Shown: positions 52,901-61,411 of the stretch, one piece after another | Layout: each line of letters starts with the position of its first letter | How positions within the stretch are numbered: the first letter of the stretch is position 1 | Notes under the pieces: generated by a model | The model's database searches: none | What the model saw: only the letters and a program-made list of their open reading frames with translations | What the model was told of the DNA's origin: nothing | Translations under genes and position numbers: made by a program | Assembly (NCBI GenBank): GCA_031425155.1 | Contig: JANPIV010000013.1 | Span: 35,241-99,240, forward strand | Direction of reading: 5' to 3' | Origin: M3007 sp031425155 | Lineage (GTDB): Bacteria; Bacteroidota; Bacteroidia; Chitinophagales; Saprospiraceae | Length of the DNA: 64,000 bases

Positions 52901-55900
52901 CGAGGATAAACTCAATGTCTGGTTAGCCGATGGACTGCTCACCTTGCGGCTGGCGCCCAGAAGCACGGGCGGTAGTGCTGCCAACGCTATTTGTGCGGGC
53001 GGTCGTGCCCGTGCCTTGCTGACTTATCAGATAGCCACGCCGGAGGTGCCGGTGGCCATCACCTATCAGCTGGATACCAATGCTACGCAGAATTATCCGC
53101 CCAGCGGGCCTCAATTTGTAGGGACGGGCAACCACACTATTCTCTATACAGCCACGGACTGTGCGGGTAACACGAGTACTGGTCTGCTCACCCTGAATAT
53201 TGCGGATACGGAGCCACCCGTGGTGAATGCTCCCGCTCCCATCACTGCTTATGTGGGGCAAACTAATTGCCAGGCCACGGTAACGCTGCCTTTCCCGACC
53301 ATAACGGACAATTGCAGCGTGGCCGGTCGGTTGAGCCGCGCCTCGGCCATCGTGGATGTAGGTTTTATGAACGATGCGAATGCAGGGTGGATACCGAAAA
53401 ACATCACGTTGAATGTACCGGGCTTGATTCCAAACGCAGTAGGAAATGGGAAATTAACGATCCGGCATAAAGGCGATAATTCCCAAAATGGCGAATTTTT
53501 CAATATTAGAAATGAGGCGGGTGGTCAGATATTTGCTACTACTTTAGGGCCAGTGGCTGGCGAATGTGTACAGTTCCATGAATCTACTGCGTTGAACGTT
53601 ACGGCAGCAAACATCAATAGTTGGGCAGGAACGGATGGCAATACTTTCTTTACAGCCCGGGCGAATAATGATGTTTTGAATTACATTGATTTTATCAACC
53701 CATGTGGGCCATTGACCAATATGATGGATGGCATAAGCCAACTACAGGCGGTACTGGAATATAATTATGCCCGGGTAGATTATGAGATCATTAAAGGCGG
53801 TTCCACTATTCAGAGTGATACGCTGCGCGGTAATCTGACCACGGTAACCCTGCCGCCCGGCGTTTATACGGTAAAATACCGGGTCACCGACAATAGTGGC
53901 GTGACCGGCACTGCTTCCTACTTGCTTACCGTGCGGGATACCGTAAAACCGAAAGCTTTTTGTCTGTCTAAAACCATTTTTTCCGACCCTTCCGGGTTGC
54001 AGCCTTATACCTTATTGCCTTCGGAAATTAATAATAACAGCATAGACAACTGCTCGGGGACCAACCTCACTTTTGCGCTCTCGCAGACGACTTTTACCTG
54101 TAATCAAGCGCCGAATAATTTTCCGATCACGCTGACGGTAACCGATACATCGGGTAATTCAGCGACCTGTACGGCTCTGGTGAAGGTAGAAACCACAGTG
54201 TTGCGTCCCTACTATACCCCTGTTTGCGAGGGCGGCGACCTGTTTTTATTTACCGATTCCACCCTGACTACAACCAATAATATTTACACCTTCATGTGGA
54301 CAGGCCCCAACGGCTATGTTTCCACCAGCCGGAACCCACCTAAAATTTCCACTGCCTCCAGTCAGAACGAAGGCACGTATGTCGTAAAAATAACCGGCAT
54401 TACCGGCTGCACAGCAGTTGGCAGCGTCACGGTGGACCTGCTCAATCTGCCGACCCAACCGATTCTGAATATCAGTCCCGGTCCCTATTGTGAGGGTAAT
54501 AATATCGTGCTGAGTACGCCCAGTTACAGCGGTCAGAATGTCAACTATCTTTGGTACGAAGGTAATCAGGCCAGCTTCACGCTATTGGCTACTACGGTCT
54601 CTTCCAGTTATGGCATCATCCAGCCCGCGTTGGGATCGCATCAATATTTTGTAAAAGTAGCCGGTAATGGCTGCACGTCTTCCAATTCGGACATTACTAG
54701 TATCAATGTAATTGGCAAACCCATAGCCTCGGTCGAACAACCCAGCATTGTGGTCTGTGAAGGGCGACCGATCAACCTGGGGACTACGTTGATAGGAAAT
54801 AACTTGAAATACAAATGGACCGGGCCGGGCTACATGGATACTGTGCAATATCCAATGGTGACGGCGAGTGCTGTTCTGGCAAATGCCGGTATATACACCT
54901 TGGTTGTTACTAATAATGGCTGCGCTTCCGATCCGGCTTTCGTGGCGGTAACCGTAAAAGCCAAACCCGTCCGGCCACAGATTGTGCCCAATTCCAAAGT
55001 CTGTGAAGGGGCGAGCGTGACTTTGGTCAGCGGCAATTATACGGGTACGACTACTTATGTGTGGACCTCTCCGACTTTGGAAAAAATCACGACCACTATC
55101 AATACCCTGACTTTATCCAATCTCACGGTGGCCGATTCCGGCTTGTGGTCGCTTACCGTCGAGGCCCAGGGCTGCATGTCCGATCCTTCGCTGCCGGTTT
55201 CAGTGAAAGTGCAGGCTTATCCCGATATAGCGGTCGCGCCTACTGCCAAACTCTGTGAAGGACAACCTCTGGATATTTTGCCCACTGCCAATACCATTGA
55301 TACCCTGCTTTGGACATGGACCGGGCCGGGTGGCTTCCAAAGTTTTCAGAAAAAACTCCTTCGAAATCCAGGTGTTCCAGGGCAATATAAAGTCGTCGGT
55401 AAAACAACTTTTGGCTGTGCCGATTCGGCTTTTGTTACTGTCACCTTGTCGCCCGCGCCAGTGATAGATACCGTGACTAATAATGCGCCGGTCTGCACCT
55501 ACTGTAATACCAATGCCGTACTGCAAGCCACTATTTCGGGCCAATACGGGCCACTTACCTATCAATGGAAATGGGAGGGCAATTTCTACTCCACGGATCC
55601 CAGTCCGGTGATAGCCAATGTCTGCGTCACGAACAATGGCAATTACAGCCTGATCGTAAAAGACTCACTTGGATGTCCGTCCCTGCCCAAATCTACGATG
55701 GTGAGGGTGCAAAAAATACCCAATACGCCCGTTGTTGCTGCGGTTGCAGCGGTATGTCAGGGTCAATCGGTCATCCTTACGGTGACCAACGCCAATGAAT
55801 ACACTGGTACTGTACACTATAACTGGATACCTCCGGCTGGCCCCCCCATAGTAACTACGCAACCAAGCCTGACTATTACTAATATAAACACTACGAGCGT

Positions 55901-57857
55901 TTACAAAGTATGGGTCAAGGTGGACAGCTGCCAATCCCAGACTTTGGATATTTTGATACCGGTAAAACCGGTGCCTCCCCCGCCGGTGGTTACCTCGACT
56001 GACCCGGTTTTATGTGAGGGGGAGAAGCTGGAATTATTTGCCAATCCTTCTTCCCCCAGTTATTTATACAACTGGAAAAAAGAACCCGGCAGTTTTGTTG
56101 CCACGGGTCCCAGCGCAGACAAGCTCAACGTAATGTTGGCGGATAGTGGTCTGTACTCGGTGCAGGTAATTATTAATGGCTGCACTTCCCCTTATAGTGC
56201 GCCCCTCAAAATAACGGTGAATCCGAGACCAACCAAGCCTTTCCTTTTTGAGATAAGTTCCATCTGCCTGGATGATCCAACTGCCAAGTTGATATTGAAG
56301 GTACAACCCGTTGCCAGCGGGGCGAAGTACCAGTTCTACAATAAGGATACCAATACGCCGCTGGGAGCCCCTATTTCAGGTACTACTTATCAAACGTCCG
56401 ATTTGAGTGGCTTGCACCCGGGACTAAACAAGTTTTATGTGATCGCCATTCTGGACTCCTGTCAATCTCCACCTTCCGACGAAAAAACCTTACAGATAGA
56501 TACCATCCCCAATATCACCGCCTATGCCGGGGAGGATTATAATGCCTGCGATTCCAAGCCCTTTTTGCTCAACGCTGCCGATCCCGGGGATGGTACCTGG
56601 ACACCAGTGAACGGCCCGGCTACGCTGACCACCATATTGAATCCTAATAATGATAGCACACTGGTGAGAAACGCAGTAGCAGGTAATGTATATCTCTATA
56701 AATGGACGCTTTCCAACGGGGCCTGCAAAAACTACGATGCCGATACCGTCCAGGTGACGGTTGTTCCTGGCGAGACGGCGATGGCGGTTCCTGATATTCT
56801 GGCTTGCGACAGCATAGTGCAATTGAGTGCTACGCCAGCCATGAATACTATTGGTACCTGGACTCAATCGGCCAATCAGGCCAATATTAACAATATTGTC
56901 ATTACCGATCCCAGCAATCCAAATACCACCGTGCGCAATATGCAGCCGGGTCGGATATATATTTTCGACTGGAAACTGACCGATATTGGCTGTGGCCCCA
57001 GCGAGGCAAGAACTAAAGTACATTCATTGAGTAACAAGCCTGATATTGGGCCGGACCGGGATGTCTGTACTGCGGATGGCCGCACTACGCTCGACCCGAC
57101 TACTGACCTGCCGACGGAAGAAACCGGATTTTGGTCGGCCAAACCGGGCTCCCCCATCACCTTTGGTACTCAGAGCAGCAGTCCGGGTAACGAAAGCACC
57201 TCGGTCGGCAACCTGCAGCCCGGCCCGAATGAAATTTACTGGACTACCAATGATGGCTATTGCGGCAATGATTCGAGGGATACGATCATCATCACCTTTG
57301 GCCAATTCCCGGTCGCCAATCCCGATCAGGAGACTGTTCCTTTCGGTACGGAAGTTCCCATCAATGTCTTGACCAATGATGTAGTTCCAGACAATTATAG
57401 TGTTCGTATTATCACTCCACCAGCGTTTGGCAACTTCGATAGCACCGGGTTAGGACAGTACACCTACTTTCCTTCTATTTCTTCTCAAGACGATCAGTTC
57501 TTATACGAAATTTGCAATACGGAGTGTACCGAAAATGCGTGCAGCAGAGCCACTGTGCAGTTGTTGGTACAGACCGCTGATGAATGTTTGCTGCCTACCC
57601 TGATCACGCCCAACGGCGACAAAGTAAATGATGTACTGTTTTTCCCCTGTATCAATAGCGGGGGTGAAGGAACCGGTAGCGGCGAACTGACTGTTTTCAA
57701 TCAATGGGGCAATGAAGTTTTTCACGCCAAGAATTACATTAATAACTGGAGTGGTACTTACAATGGAGAGGACTTGCCGCCCGGCACCTACTACTACATT
57801 CTGGATGCCACCTATCTGCCAAAACCCGTGAACCGTTTCCTGATTATTCAGCGGTAA
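49932..57857 (+). CDS. Giant T9SS type-B adhesin with HYR-like, Ig-like and gliding-motility C-terminal domains
   Basis: 2,641-residue secreted protein, the largest gene in the window. Signal peptide to about residue 31 (LLFFLPIGLYAQ). Residues 40-1150 hold about ten HYR/Ig-like units with the recurring ATDNCGN/ATDDCGN phrase. A unit near 1140-1240 (GFMNDANAGWIPKNITLNVP) resembles a proprotein-convertase-like beta domain. From about 1430 to 2200 there are eight or nine Ig/PKD-like units marked by VCEG and WTGP phrases, then three TWTP/GTWTQ-type units, and a cadherin-like segment (ANPDQETVPFGTEVPINVLT). The end is the CHU_C/type-B sorting domain (LITPNGDKVNDVLFF ... LTVFNQWGNEVFHAKNY). The next two genes encode PorP/SprF and an OmpA-type protein. 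Confidence 0.93.
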   Translation: MTNRFNKLLRSLPVLVGSGLLFFLPIGLYAQVDKFNFNYSGPTTVSAGASCSRTLASAIVPLPTVTSTVGANITMSMQDPTETTDNYGFNVPITAPNAISVGWLVKDDQGHQAHFYFTINIVDLTPPVFTLASYPANVTYPSVVVVPAATNPPVADNCTPSGQIDVDLVQSTPPDTCAAGTFTRTWTATDLAGNTTVFTQTITINADTAPPTFSSPPQSGSASCAQLATAYPNWLATQMANFVVADPSGIQSITNGGPATFPSGCAMPLTVTFQATDNCGLALTRTATFTTTDTNPPVVAVEARDTFAYCSLTNGHLAALNQWISHHGYQQSSDACSLPSQLTYYMRIAGVPRDSAQVVAAFTSSLSGICKTVVVGSDTFDQVRAKVTVDFLVRDVCGNESYAGAATFAAIDTLPPVIIGVDKTVACGSSSNQTMLNTWINAHGNATATDDCSSVTWTDFSFKTSTGQVDTGAFNTGPYPTLVPNDCSWYVDVIFRATDQCGNIGSDTLRFRTNDTIAPVIGGFTPVTTIYCPLTAPTAPTATVTDNCDLLPVLVRSAPTTTLLACSGNYNVRFIWTATDDCGNTSTAVQTFQVRDTLGPVFTLVPAARTFRCDTFVLPAAAVNGVDVAADDECSVVQPNITTQVTSNQNPDPAVCGHYNYQITRTFTATDDCGNTGTATQILNIIDNVGPVPMGVLDTTVLCEVIPAVSPPTAMDICSGVTMPPVFINQTTTPDSCENNYLLTLHWRAQDVCGNTTFFDQLIHVHDTMPPTLTGIPADISVECDAIPEPPLNSTFVANDNCDQTVTISLTESETRDTSLSSCAHWTNYILHRTWTATDNCGNSRAYTQNIQIEDNTAPVLILPDALQLSNDPGDCGVALIIPAPVSVYDVCSSSRNNITLRDTSALVSTSGGPLTTTPVDTVVFQWVAPNLPPASPVVGNATLTVYLDNADSEAASERFTILGDDNQSLGLTALTPTQCGSSTTVVTIPEDKLNVWLADGLLTLRLAPRSTGGSAANAICAGGRARALLTYQIATPEVPVAITYQLDTNATQNYPPSGPQFVGTGNHTILYTATDCAGNTSTGLLTLNIADTEPPVVNAPAPITAYVGQTNCQATVTLPFPTITDNCSVAGRLSRASAIVDVGFMNDANAGWIPKNITLNVPGLIPNAVGNGKLTIRHKGDNSQNGEFFNIRNEAGGQIFATTLGPVAGECVQFHESTALNVTAANINSWAGTDGNTFFTARANNDVLNYIDFINPCGPLTNMMDGISQLQAVLEYNYARVDYEIIKGGSTIQSDTLRGNLTTVTLPPGVYTVKYRVTDNSGVTGTASYLLTVRDTVKPKAFCLSKTIFSDPSGLQPYTLLPSEINNNSIDNCSGTNLTFALSQTTFTCNQAPNNFPITLTVTDTSGNSATCTALVKVETTVLRPYYTPVCEGGDLFLFTDSTLTTTNNIYTFMWTGPNGYVSTSRNPPKISTASSQNEGTYVVKITGITGCTAVGSVTVDLLNLPTQPILNISPGPYCEGNNIVLSTPSYSGQNVNYLWYEGNQASFTLLATTVSSSYGIIQPALGSHQYFVKVAGNGCTSSNSDITSINVIGKPIASVEQPSIVVCEGRPINLGTTLIGNNLKYKWTGPGYMDTVQYPMVTASAVLANAGIYTLVVTNNGCASDPAFVAVTVKAKPVRPQIVPNSKVCEGASVTLVSGNYTGTTTYVWTSPTLEKITTTINTLTLSNLTVADSGLWSLTVEAQGCMSDPSLPVSVKVQAYPDIAVAPTAKLCEGQPLDILPTANTIDTLLWTWTGPGGFQSFQKKLLRNPGVPGQYKVVGKTTFGCADSAFVTVTLSPAPVIDTVTNNAPVCTYCNTNAVLQATISGQYGPLTYQWKWEGNFYSTDPSPVIANVCVTNNGNYSLIVKDSLGCPSLPKSTMVRVQKIPNTPVVAAVAAVCQGQSVILTVTNANEYTGTVHYNWIPPAGPPIVTTQPSLTITNINTTSVYKVWVKVDSCQSQTLDILIPVKPVPPPPVVTSTDPVLCEGEKLELFANPSSPSYLYNWKKEPGSFVATGPSADKLNVMLADSGLYSVQVIINGCTSPYSAPLKITVNPRPTKPFLFEISSICLDDPTAKLILKVQPVASGAKYQFYNKDTNTPLGAPISGTTYQTSDLSGLHPGLNKFYVIAILDSCQSPPSDEKTLQIDTIPNITAYAGEDYNACDSKPFLLNAADPGDGTWTPVNGPATLTTILNPNNDSTLVRNAVAGNVYLYKWTLSNGACKNYDADTVQVTVVPGETAMAVPDILACDSIVQLSATPAMNTIGTWTQSANQANINNIVITDPSNPNTTVRNMQPGRIYIFDWKLTDIGCGPSEARTKVHSLSNKPDIGPDRDVCTADGRTTLDPTTDLPTEETGFWSAKPGSPITFGTQSSSPGNESTSVGNLQPGPNEIYWTTNDGYCGNDSRDTIIITFGQFPVANPDQETVPFGTEVPINVLTNDVVPDNYSVRIITPPAFGNFDSTGLGQYTYFPSISSQDDQFLYEICNTECTENACSRATVQLLVQTADECLLPTLITPNGDKVNDVLFFPCINSGGEGTGSGELTVFNQWGNEVFHAKNYINNWSGTYNGEDLPPGTYYYILDATYLPKPVNRFLIIQR

Positions 57858-57863
57858 TTTTAA

Positions 57864-57886
57864 TGATCGAATCATGGGTTCGATCA
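57864..57886. repeat. 8-bp dyad TGATCGAA / TTCGATCA
   Basis: Perfect arms 57864-57871 and 57879-57886, just after the giant gene's stop. Confidence 0.4.
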
Positions 57887-57912
57887 AGTAATCAACTGAA
57901 TGCTAAGCACTT

Positions 57913-57945
57913 AGGCCTGCCAGATTTCAAAAACCTGGCAGGCCT
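57913..57945. terminator. Hairpin AGGCCTGCCAG / CTGGCAGGCCT
   Basis: 11-bp perfect stem around an 11-base AT-rich loop between the giant gene and porP. This CCTGCCAGG...CCTGGCAGG phrase recurs in many Bacteroidota genomes, so it may be a dispersed palindrome rather than a terminator. Confidence 0.5.
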
Positions 57946-57975
57946 GGTCACCAAAAGCGGGAGCATCAGCACGCA

Positions 57976-58018
57976 TTATTAACCAATAAACCAGTAACTG
58001 ATTAACCAATCAACTACA
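57976..58018 (+). repeat. ACCAATAACC-type leader repeat before porP/sprF
   Basis: ATTAACCAATAAACCAGTAA, then CTGATTAACCAATCAACTAC, ending five bases before the ATG at 58023. Same family as the sdhB and gmhA leaders. Confidence 0.6.
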
Positions 58019-58022
58019 AACC

Positions 58023-58991
58023 ATGAGGCACATTTACTTCATTTCCATATTCTGGATCGCCGCCTCGCAACTGGCATCCGCGCAGCAGGAACAGCTCTAT
58101 ACGCAGTTCATGCACAACAAGCTGGCCTGGAATCCGGGGTACGCGGGCAACTTTGAGTCGCCTACCCTGGTCGCGGTCTATCGCAATCAGTTTCTGGGAC
58201 TGGACGGAGCACCGCAAACCTTTGCCCTTTCCTTCAATATGCCCTATAACAGTGAAAAAAACGTGGCTTTCGGGGTCAATATCATTGGGCACACCATTGG
58301 TATTACCAAAATCATTAATTTGGATTTGCTACCTTTTACCTACATCATTCAGATGAAAAATGGTAATTTCGGTATTGGCATTCAGGTAAGTGTACGCCAG
58401 TTTTCGCAGAATTGGGGGGATGCACGTTTGATTACCTCCGGCGGCAATGACACGGCAATTCCAACGGAGGCAAATAACAAAATCATCGTCAATCCGGGGG
58501 TTGGTTTTTTTTACAAATCTACTCGCAACAATTGGTATGCCGGGGTGGCCATACCGAGGCTAATTCCCTACAATATTGATTTTTCTTCTTTTGGCGAGAA
58601 AGATGATATTTCGCGGGAAGTCTTTCATTGCAACGCCATGGGCGGTTATACTTTTAATACCAGTAAGGATATTAAAATTGTCCCTCAGGTGCTGATGAAA
58701 TACGCCGCCAATGCACCCTTCCAGGCGGATATCAATGGTACTGTTATGCTGAAGGATAAATATTTAGCTGGTCTTACTTACCGCACTGGCGGAGGCCCGA
58801 CGACAAAAATTGGTGAAAGCATAGATTTCCAACTCGGACTACAAGCCACCGAAAAACTGTTTTTCTGTCTTTCCTACGATTTCAGCCTGACACCCCTGCG
58901 CAAATACCATGCTGGTTCGATAGAACTCACCGCCCGCTATTGGTTCAATCCGCCAGCACTGGAAGGTACTATAATTGAATTTCCGTATTGA
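58023..58991 (+). CDS. PorP/SprF-family T9SS membrane protein
   Basis: 322-residue outer-membrane protein. Signal peptide MRHIYFISIFWIAASQLASA; the family hallmark follows directly (QEQLYTQFMHNKLAWNPGYA), then barrel strands (NVAFGVNIIGHTIGITKI, NFGIGIQVSVRQFSQNWGD, GLTYRTGGG, CLSYDFSLTPLRKYHAGSIE) and a C-terminal aromatic (EFPY). In other Bacteroidota, SprF-type proteins serve the secretion or attachment of type-B sorting-domain adhesins such as SprB. Its place after the giant type-B protein points to it as the dedicated partner. Confidence 0.93.
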   Translation: MRHIYFISIFWIAASQLASAQQEQLYTQFMHNKLAWNPGYAGNFESPTLVAVYRNQFLGLDGAPQTFALSFNMPYNSEKNVAFGVNIIGHTIGITKIINLDLLPFTYIIQMKNGNFGIGIQVSVRQFSQNWGDARLITSGGNDTAIPTEANNKIIVNPGVGFFYKSTRNNWYAGVAIPRLIPYNIDFSSFGEKDDISREVFHCNAMGGYTFNTSKDIKIVPQVLMKYAANAPFQADINGTVMLKDKYLAGLTYRTGGGPTTKIGESIDFQLGLQATEKLFFCLSYDFSLTPLRKYHAGSIELTARYWFNPPALEGTIIEFPY

Positions 58992-59072
58992 TACAGCCGT
59001 AAACGCATAGTAGAAAATATTGGCATATCAAACACCACATTTTCCCAAAATACGTTCTTGTTTAACCGCTTC

Positions 59073-59138
59073 AACCGCCATAGCCTTTTTTAACTGCCAT
59101 AGCCTTTTTCAGGCGAAGGCAGTAAGGCGAAGGTGGTA
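59073..59138 (+). repeat. Two adjacent tandem duplications before the OmpA-family gene
   Basis: A 19-bp unit AACCGCCATAGCCTTTTTT (59073-59091) is repeated at 59092-59110 with two differences, and then a 14-bp unit AGGCGAAGGCAGTA (59111-59124) is repeated at 59125-59138 with two differences. Confidence 0.65.
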
Positions 59139-59213
59139 AGCCTACAACCCAATATCCCCAATCCAGGCCGGTTTTCCCATACTTTCAACATTTATCCAAT
59201 CATTTTGAAAAAA

Positions 59214-61265
59214 ATGCTCCGCACACTAATCCTTGTTCCCCTGCTGATGCTCCTGGCCGTTGCTACCTTGTCGGCCCAGAACTCTTCCAAGAGCAAGTCC
59301 AAAGACCGGTTTCGGGAAAAAGACGACCCTGAAAACAAGGTTACTATTCTCAATGTCATCACCGTCAACAGCCCGGAAAGGGACTATGCCCCGGCTTTCT
59401 TCGAAAACGGGATCATTTTTGTCAGCACCCGGAAAAAACGCGCCGCCCCGAGCGGGGAGTTTTTCTCTGATCTCTACTTCGCTCCTTTCGATCCGAATGG
59501 CAACCCGGCCACGGCACAGGATTCTCCGCTCGATCTGAATACAACTAAAAACGAAGGTCCGGTCACTTTCAGCCGCGATTTCAAAACGGTTTATTACACC
59601 CAGACCAATAATAAAAACGGGGTGATGAAGGCTGGAAAAGATGGTAAAGCCCACCTTAAAATCTACTGGGCAAAGGCGGGTCGCCGCTATTGGGAACCAC
59701 AGGACGAAATGCCTTTTTGCAGTGACGATTATTCCTGTATGACGCCCAGTCTGAGTGTGGATGGCAAACGGATGTACTTTGCCTCCGATATGCCGGGTGG
59801 TTATGGCGGCTACGATATTTATTACGTTGACCGTACTGCTCCTACTCGCTGGGGCAAGCCGGTGAATGCTGGTCCCGAAATTAATACCCCGCAAAATGAT
59901 ATGTCGCCCTGCGTTACGCAGGCAGGCACTTTGTTTTTTGCCTCTGCCGGCCGTAACAGCATGGGTGGCCGCGACTTGTTTTACTCCAATCCGGTGGATG
60001 AGACTACTTTTGGCGATGTGGTGAATCTGAACAGCCCTTTCAACAGCGATGCCGATGAGTCCAGCATTATTGTGGATTTTGACGGCAAACGCGGATTTTT
60101 CGTCAGTGAACGTGGAACAGGCTACGGAAAGGCCGATATTTATTCGTTTTCCATCGAAAAAGGCATCGAAGGGATAGAGAAACCCAAACTCATTCCTGCC
60201 GAAATACTGGTACTCAATGCCAAGACCGGCGAGCCACTTAAAGGCGCGGCCATCCACATTTTGCAGCCCTCCGAGGATGGTTTCCGTAGTGGCAAAGACA
60301 ATTTTTACACCATTGATCTGCTGCCCATTCAGGATAAAAAGAATGCGCTCAGTATGCAGCTCGTGCGGAAAGATGCCGAGGATATGGGCAATCCCGATCT
60401 GCTGACCAACGCGGTAGGTCGCGCTTCCAGCGATTTTGCCCGCTACCGCAACTACTTCATCCTGGTGAGTCTGGAAGGTTTCCGGACTGCCGAGCGGCTT
60501 ATCGCCGCAGATACCAAAGAGAGCGGGCAATTGAAGTTTAACTTGCAGGAAGCGCCGCTTTGCCTCAAAGCCAGCGGTATTATTTCGACCGACAAATTTG
60601 GTACCCGCGTAGCCAATGCCACCCTGAAATTCGTCCATAAAGGCACCGGATTTGAGGAAAAAGTACGCACCACCTGGAGCGGCCAGTACGATGCCTGTCT
60701 GCCTTATGAAGGGGATTGGGTCGTCTATATCGAACGGGAACACTTTAAGCCGGAAAATTACCGAATGACGGCAGCGAAAGGTAAAACCGATTTCCAGGAA
60801 ATTCGGCTGCGCCCGGTAGAGGGCGAAGTGGCCACCACGGTAGAAGAGGTAATGCCACTATCCAATGGCGTACAGGCTGGTTCTGTGCTGGTCATGGATA
60901 AAGTATTTTATGAATATAATAAGGCTACCCTCAATTACGGAGCTGTGCGCCACATGGATGCGTTGTATGAACTGATGCAGCGTTACCCGGAAATGGAAAT
61001 TGAACTGGTTGTACACACGGATACGCGCGGGGATGCCAGACAAAATCAGGAACTGACCGAGGCCCGCTCCAAGAACGCCAAAACTTATCTGGTCTATCGT
61101 GGTATTGATGAAAAACGCATCAAAGCCTACGGTAAAGGCGAATCCGAACCACGTAACCAATGCACCGAGGGCGTAGAATGCAGTGATGAGCAACACGCCG
61201 AAAACAACCGCGTCGAAGTAAAAATTCAGAAACTGGGTACGGTGCTGCCGAATCCGAAACCTTGA
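59214..61265 (+). CDS. OmpA-family protein with PD40/WD-like propeller (PorE-type)
   Basis: 683-residue envelope protein. Signal peptide MLRTLILVPLLMLLAVATLS; residues 40-330 hold PD40-like propeller repeats (APAFFENGIIFVSTRKKRAA, MTPSLSVDGKRMYFASDMPG, DESSIIVDFDGKRGFFVSER); then a carboxypeptidase-regulatory-like region, and a C-terminal OmpA peptidoglycan-binding domain (DKVFYEYNKATLNYGAVRHM, ELVVHTDTRGDARQNQELTE, RIKAYGKGESEPRNQC ... NNRVEVKIQK). This layout is that of PorE and other proteins found beside PorP/SprF genes. It likely anchors the PorP/adhesin complex to peptidoglycan. The start at 59133 is rejected as it lengthens the leader past the signal. Confidence 0.92.
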   Translation: MLRTLILVPLLMLLAVATLSAQNSSKSKSKDRFREKDDPENKVTILNVITVNSPERDYAPAFFENGIIFVSTRKKRAAPSGEFFSDLYFAPFDPNGNPATAQDSPLDLNTTKNEGPVTFSRDFKTVYYTQTNNKNGVMKAGKDGKAHLKIYWAKAGRRYWEPQDEMPFCSDDYSCMTPSLSVDGKRMYFASDMPGGYGGYDIYYVDRTAPTRWGKPVNAGPEINTPQNDMSPCVTQAGTLFFASAGRNSMGGRDLFYSNPVDETTFGDVVNLNSPFNSDADESSIIVDFDGKRGFFVSERGTGYGKADIYSFSIEKGIEGIEKPKLIPAEILVLNAKTGEPLKGAAIHILQPSEDGFRSGKDNFYTIDLLPIQDKKNALSMQLVRKDAEDMGNPDLLTNAVGRASSDFARYRNYFILVSLEGFRTAERLIAADTKESGQLKFNLQEAPLCLKASGIISTDKFGTRVANATLKFVHKGTGFEEKVRTTWSGQYDACLPYEGDWVVYIEREHFKPENYRMTAAKGKTDFQEIRLRPVEGEVATTVEEVMPLSNGVQAGSVLVMDKVFYEYNKATLNYGAVRHMDALYELMQRYPEMEIELVVHTDTRGDARQNQELTEARSKNAKTYLVYRGIDEKRIKAYGKGESEPRNQCTEGVECSDEQHAENNRVEVKIQKLGTVLPNPKP

Positions 61266-61292
61266 TATTGAGGAGCATAGTTTCTGATTATG

Positions 61293-61344
61293 TATAAAAA
61301 TTCAGCCGTTGTTGACCACAGTCAACAACGGCTGAATTTTTATA
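61293..61344. terminator. 24-bp perfect bidirectional terminator
   Basis: TATAAAAATTCAGCCGTTGT continues to a 24-bp stem with a CACA loop; arms 61293-61316 and 61321-61344. Ends in A- and T-runs, so it can serve both the OmpA-family gene (+) and gldN (-). Confidence 0.8.
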
Positions 61345-61411
61345 AGTTGCTTGCAGATGAAAAAGGGACGCTGCTATGCTCCAATTGCTAATTGCTTTTT
61401 TAATTATTGCC

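Noticed and set aside
57864..57945. tRNA-like fold after the giant gene (GGTTCGATCA)
   Set aside because: Only two separate simple hairpins; no acceptor or anticodon stem.
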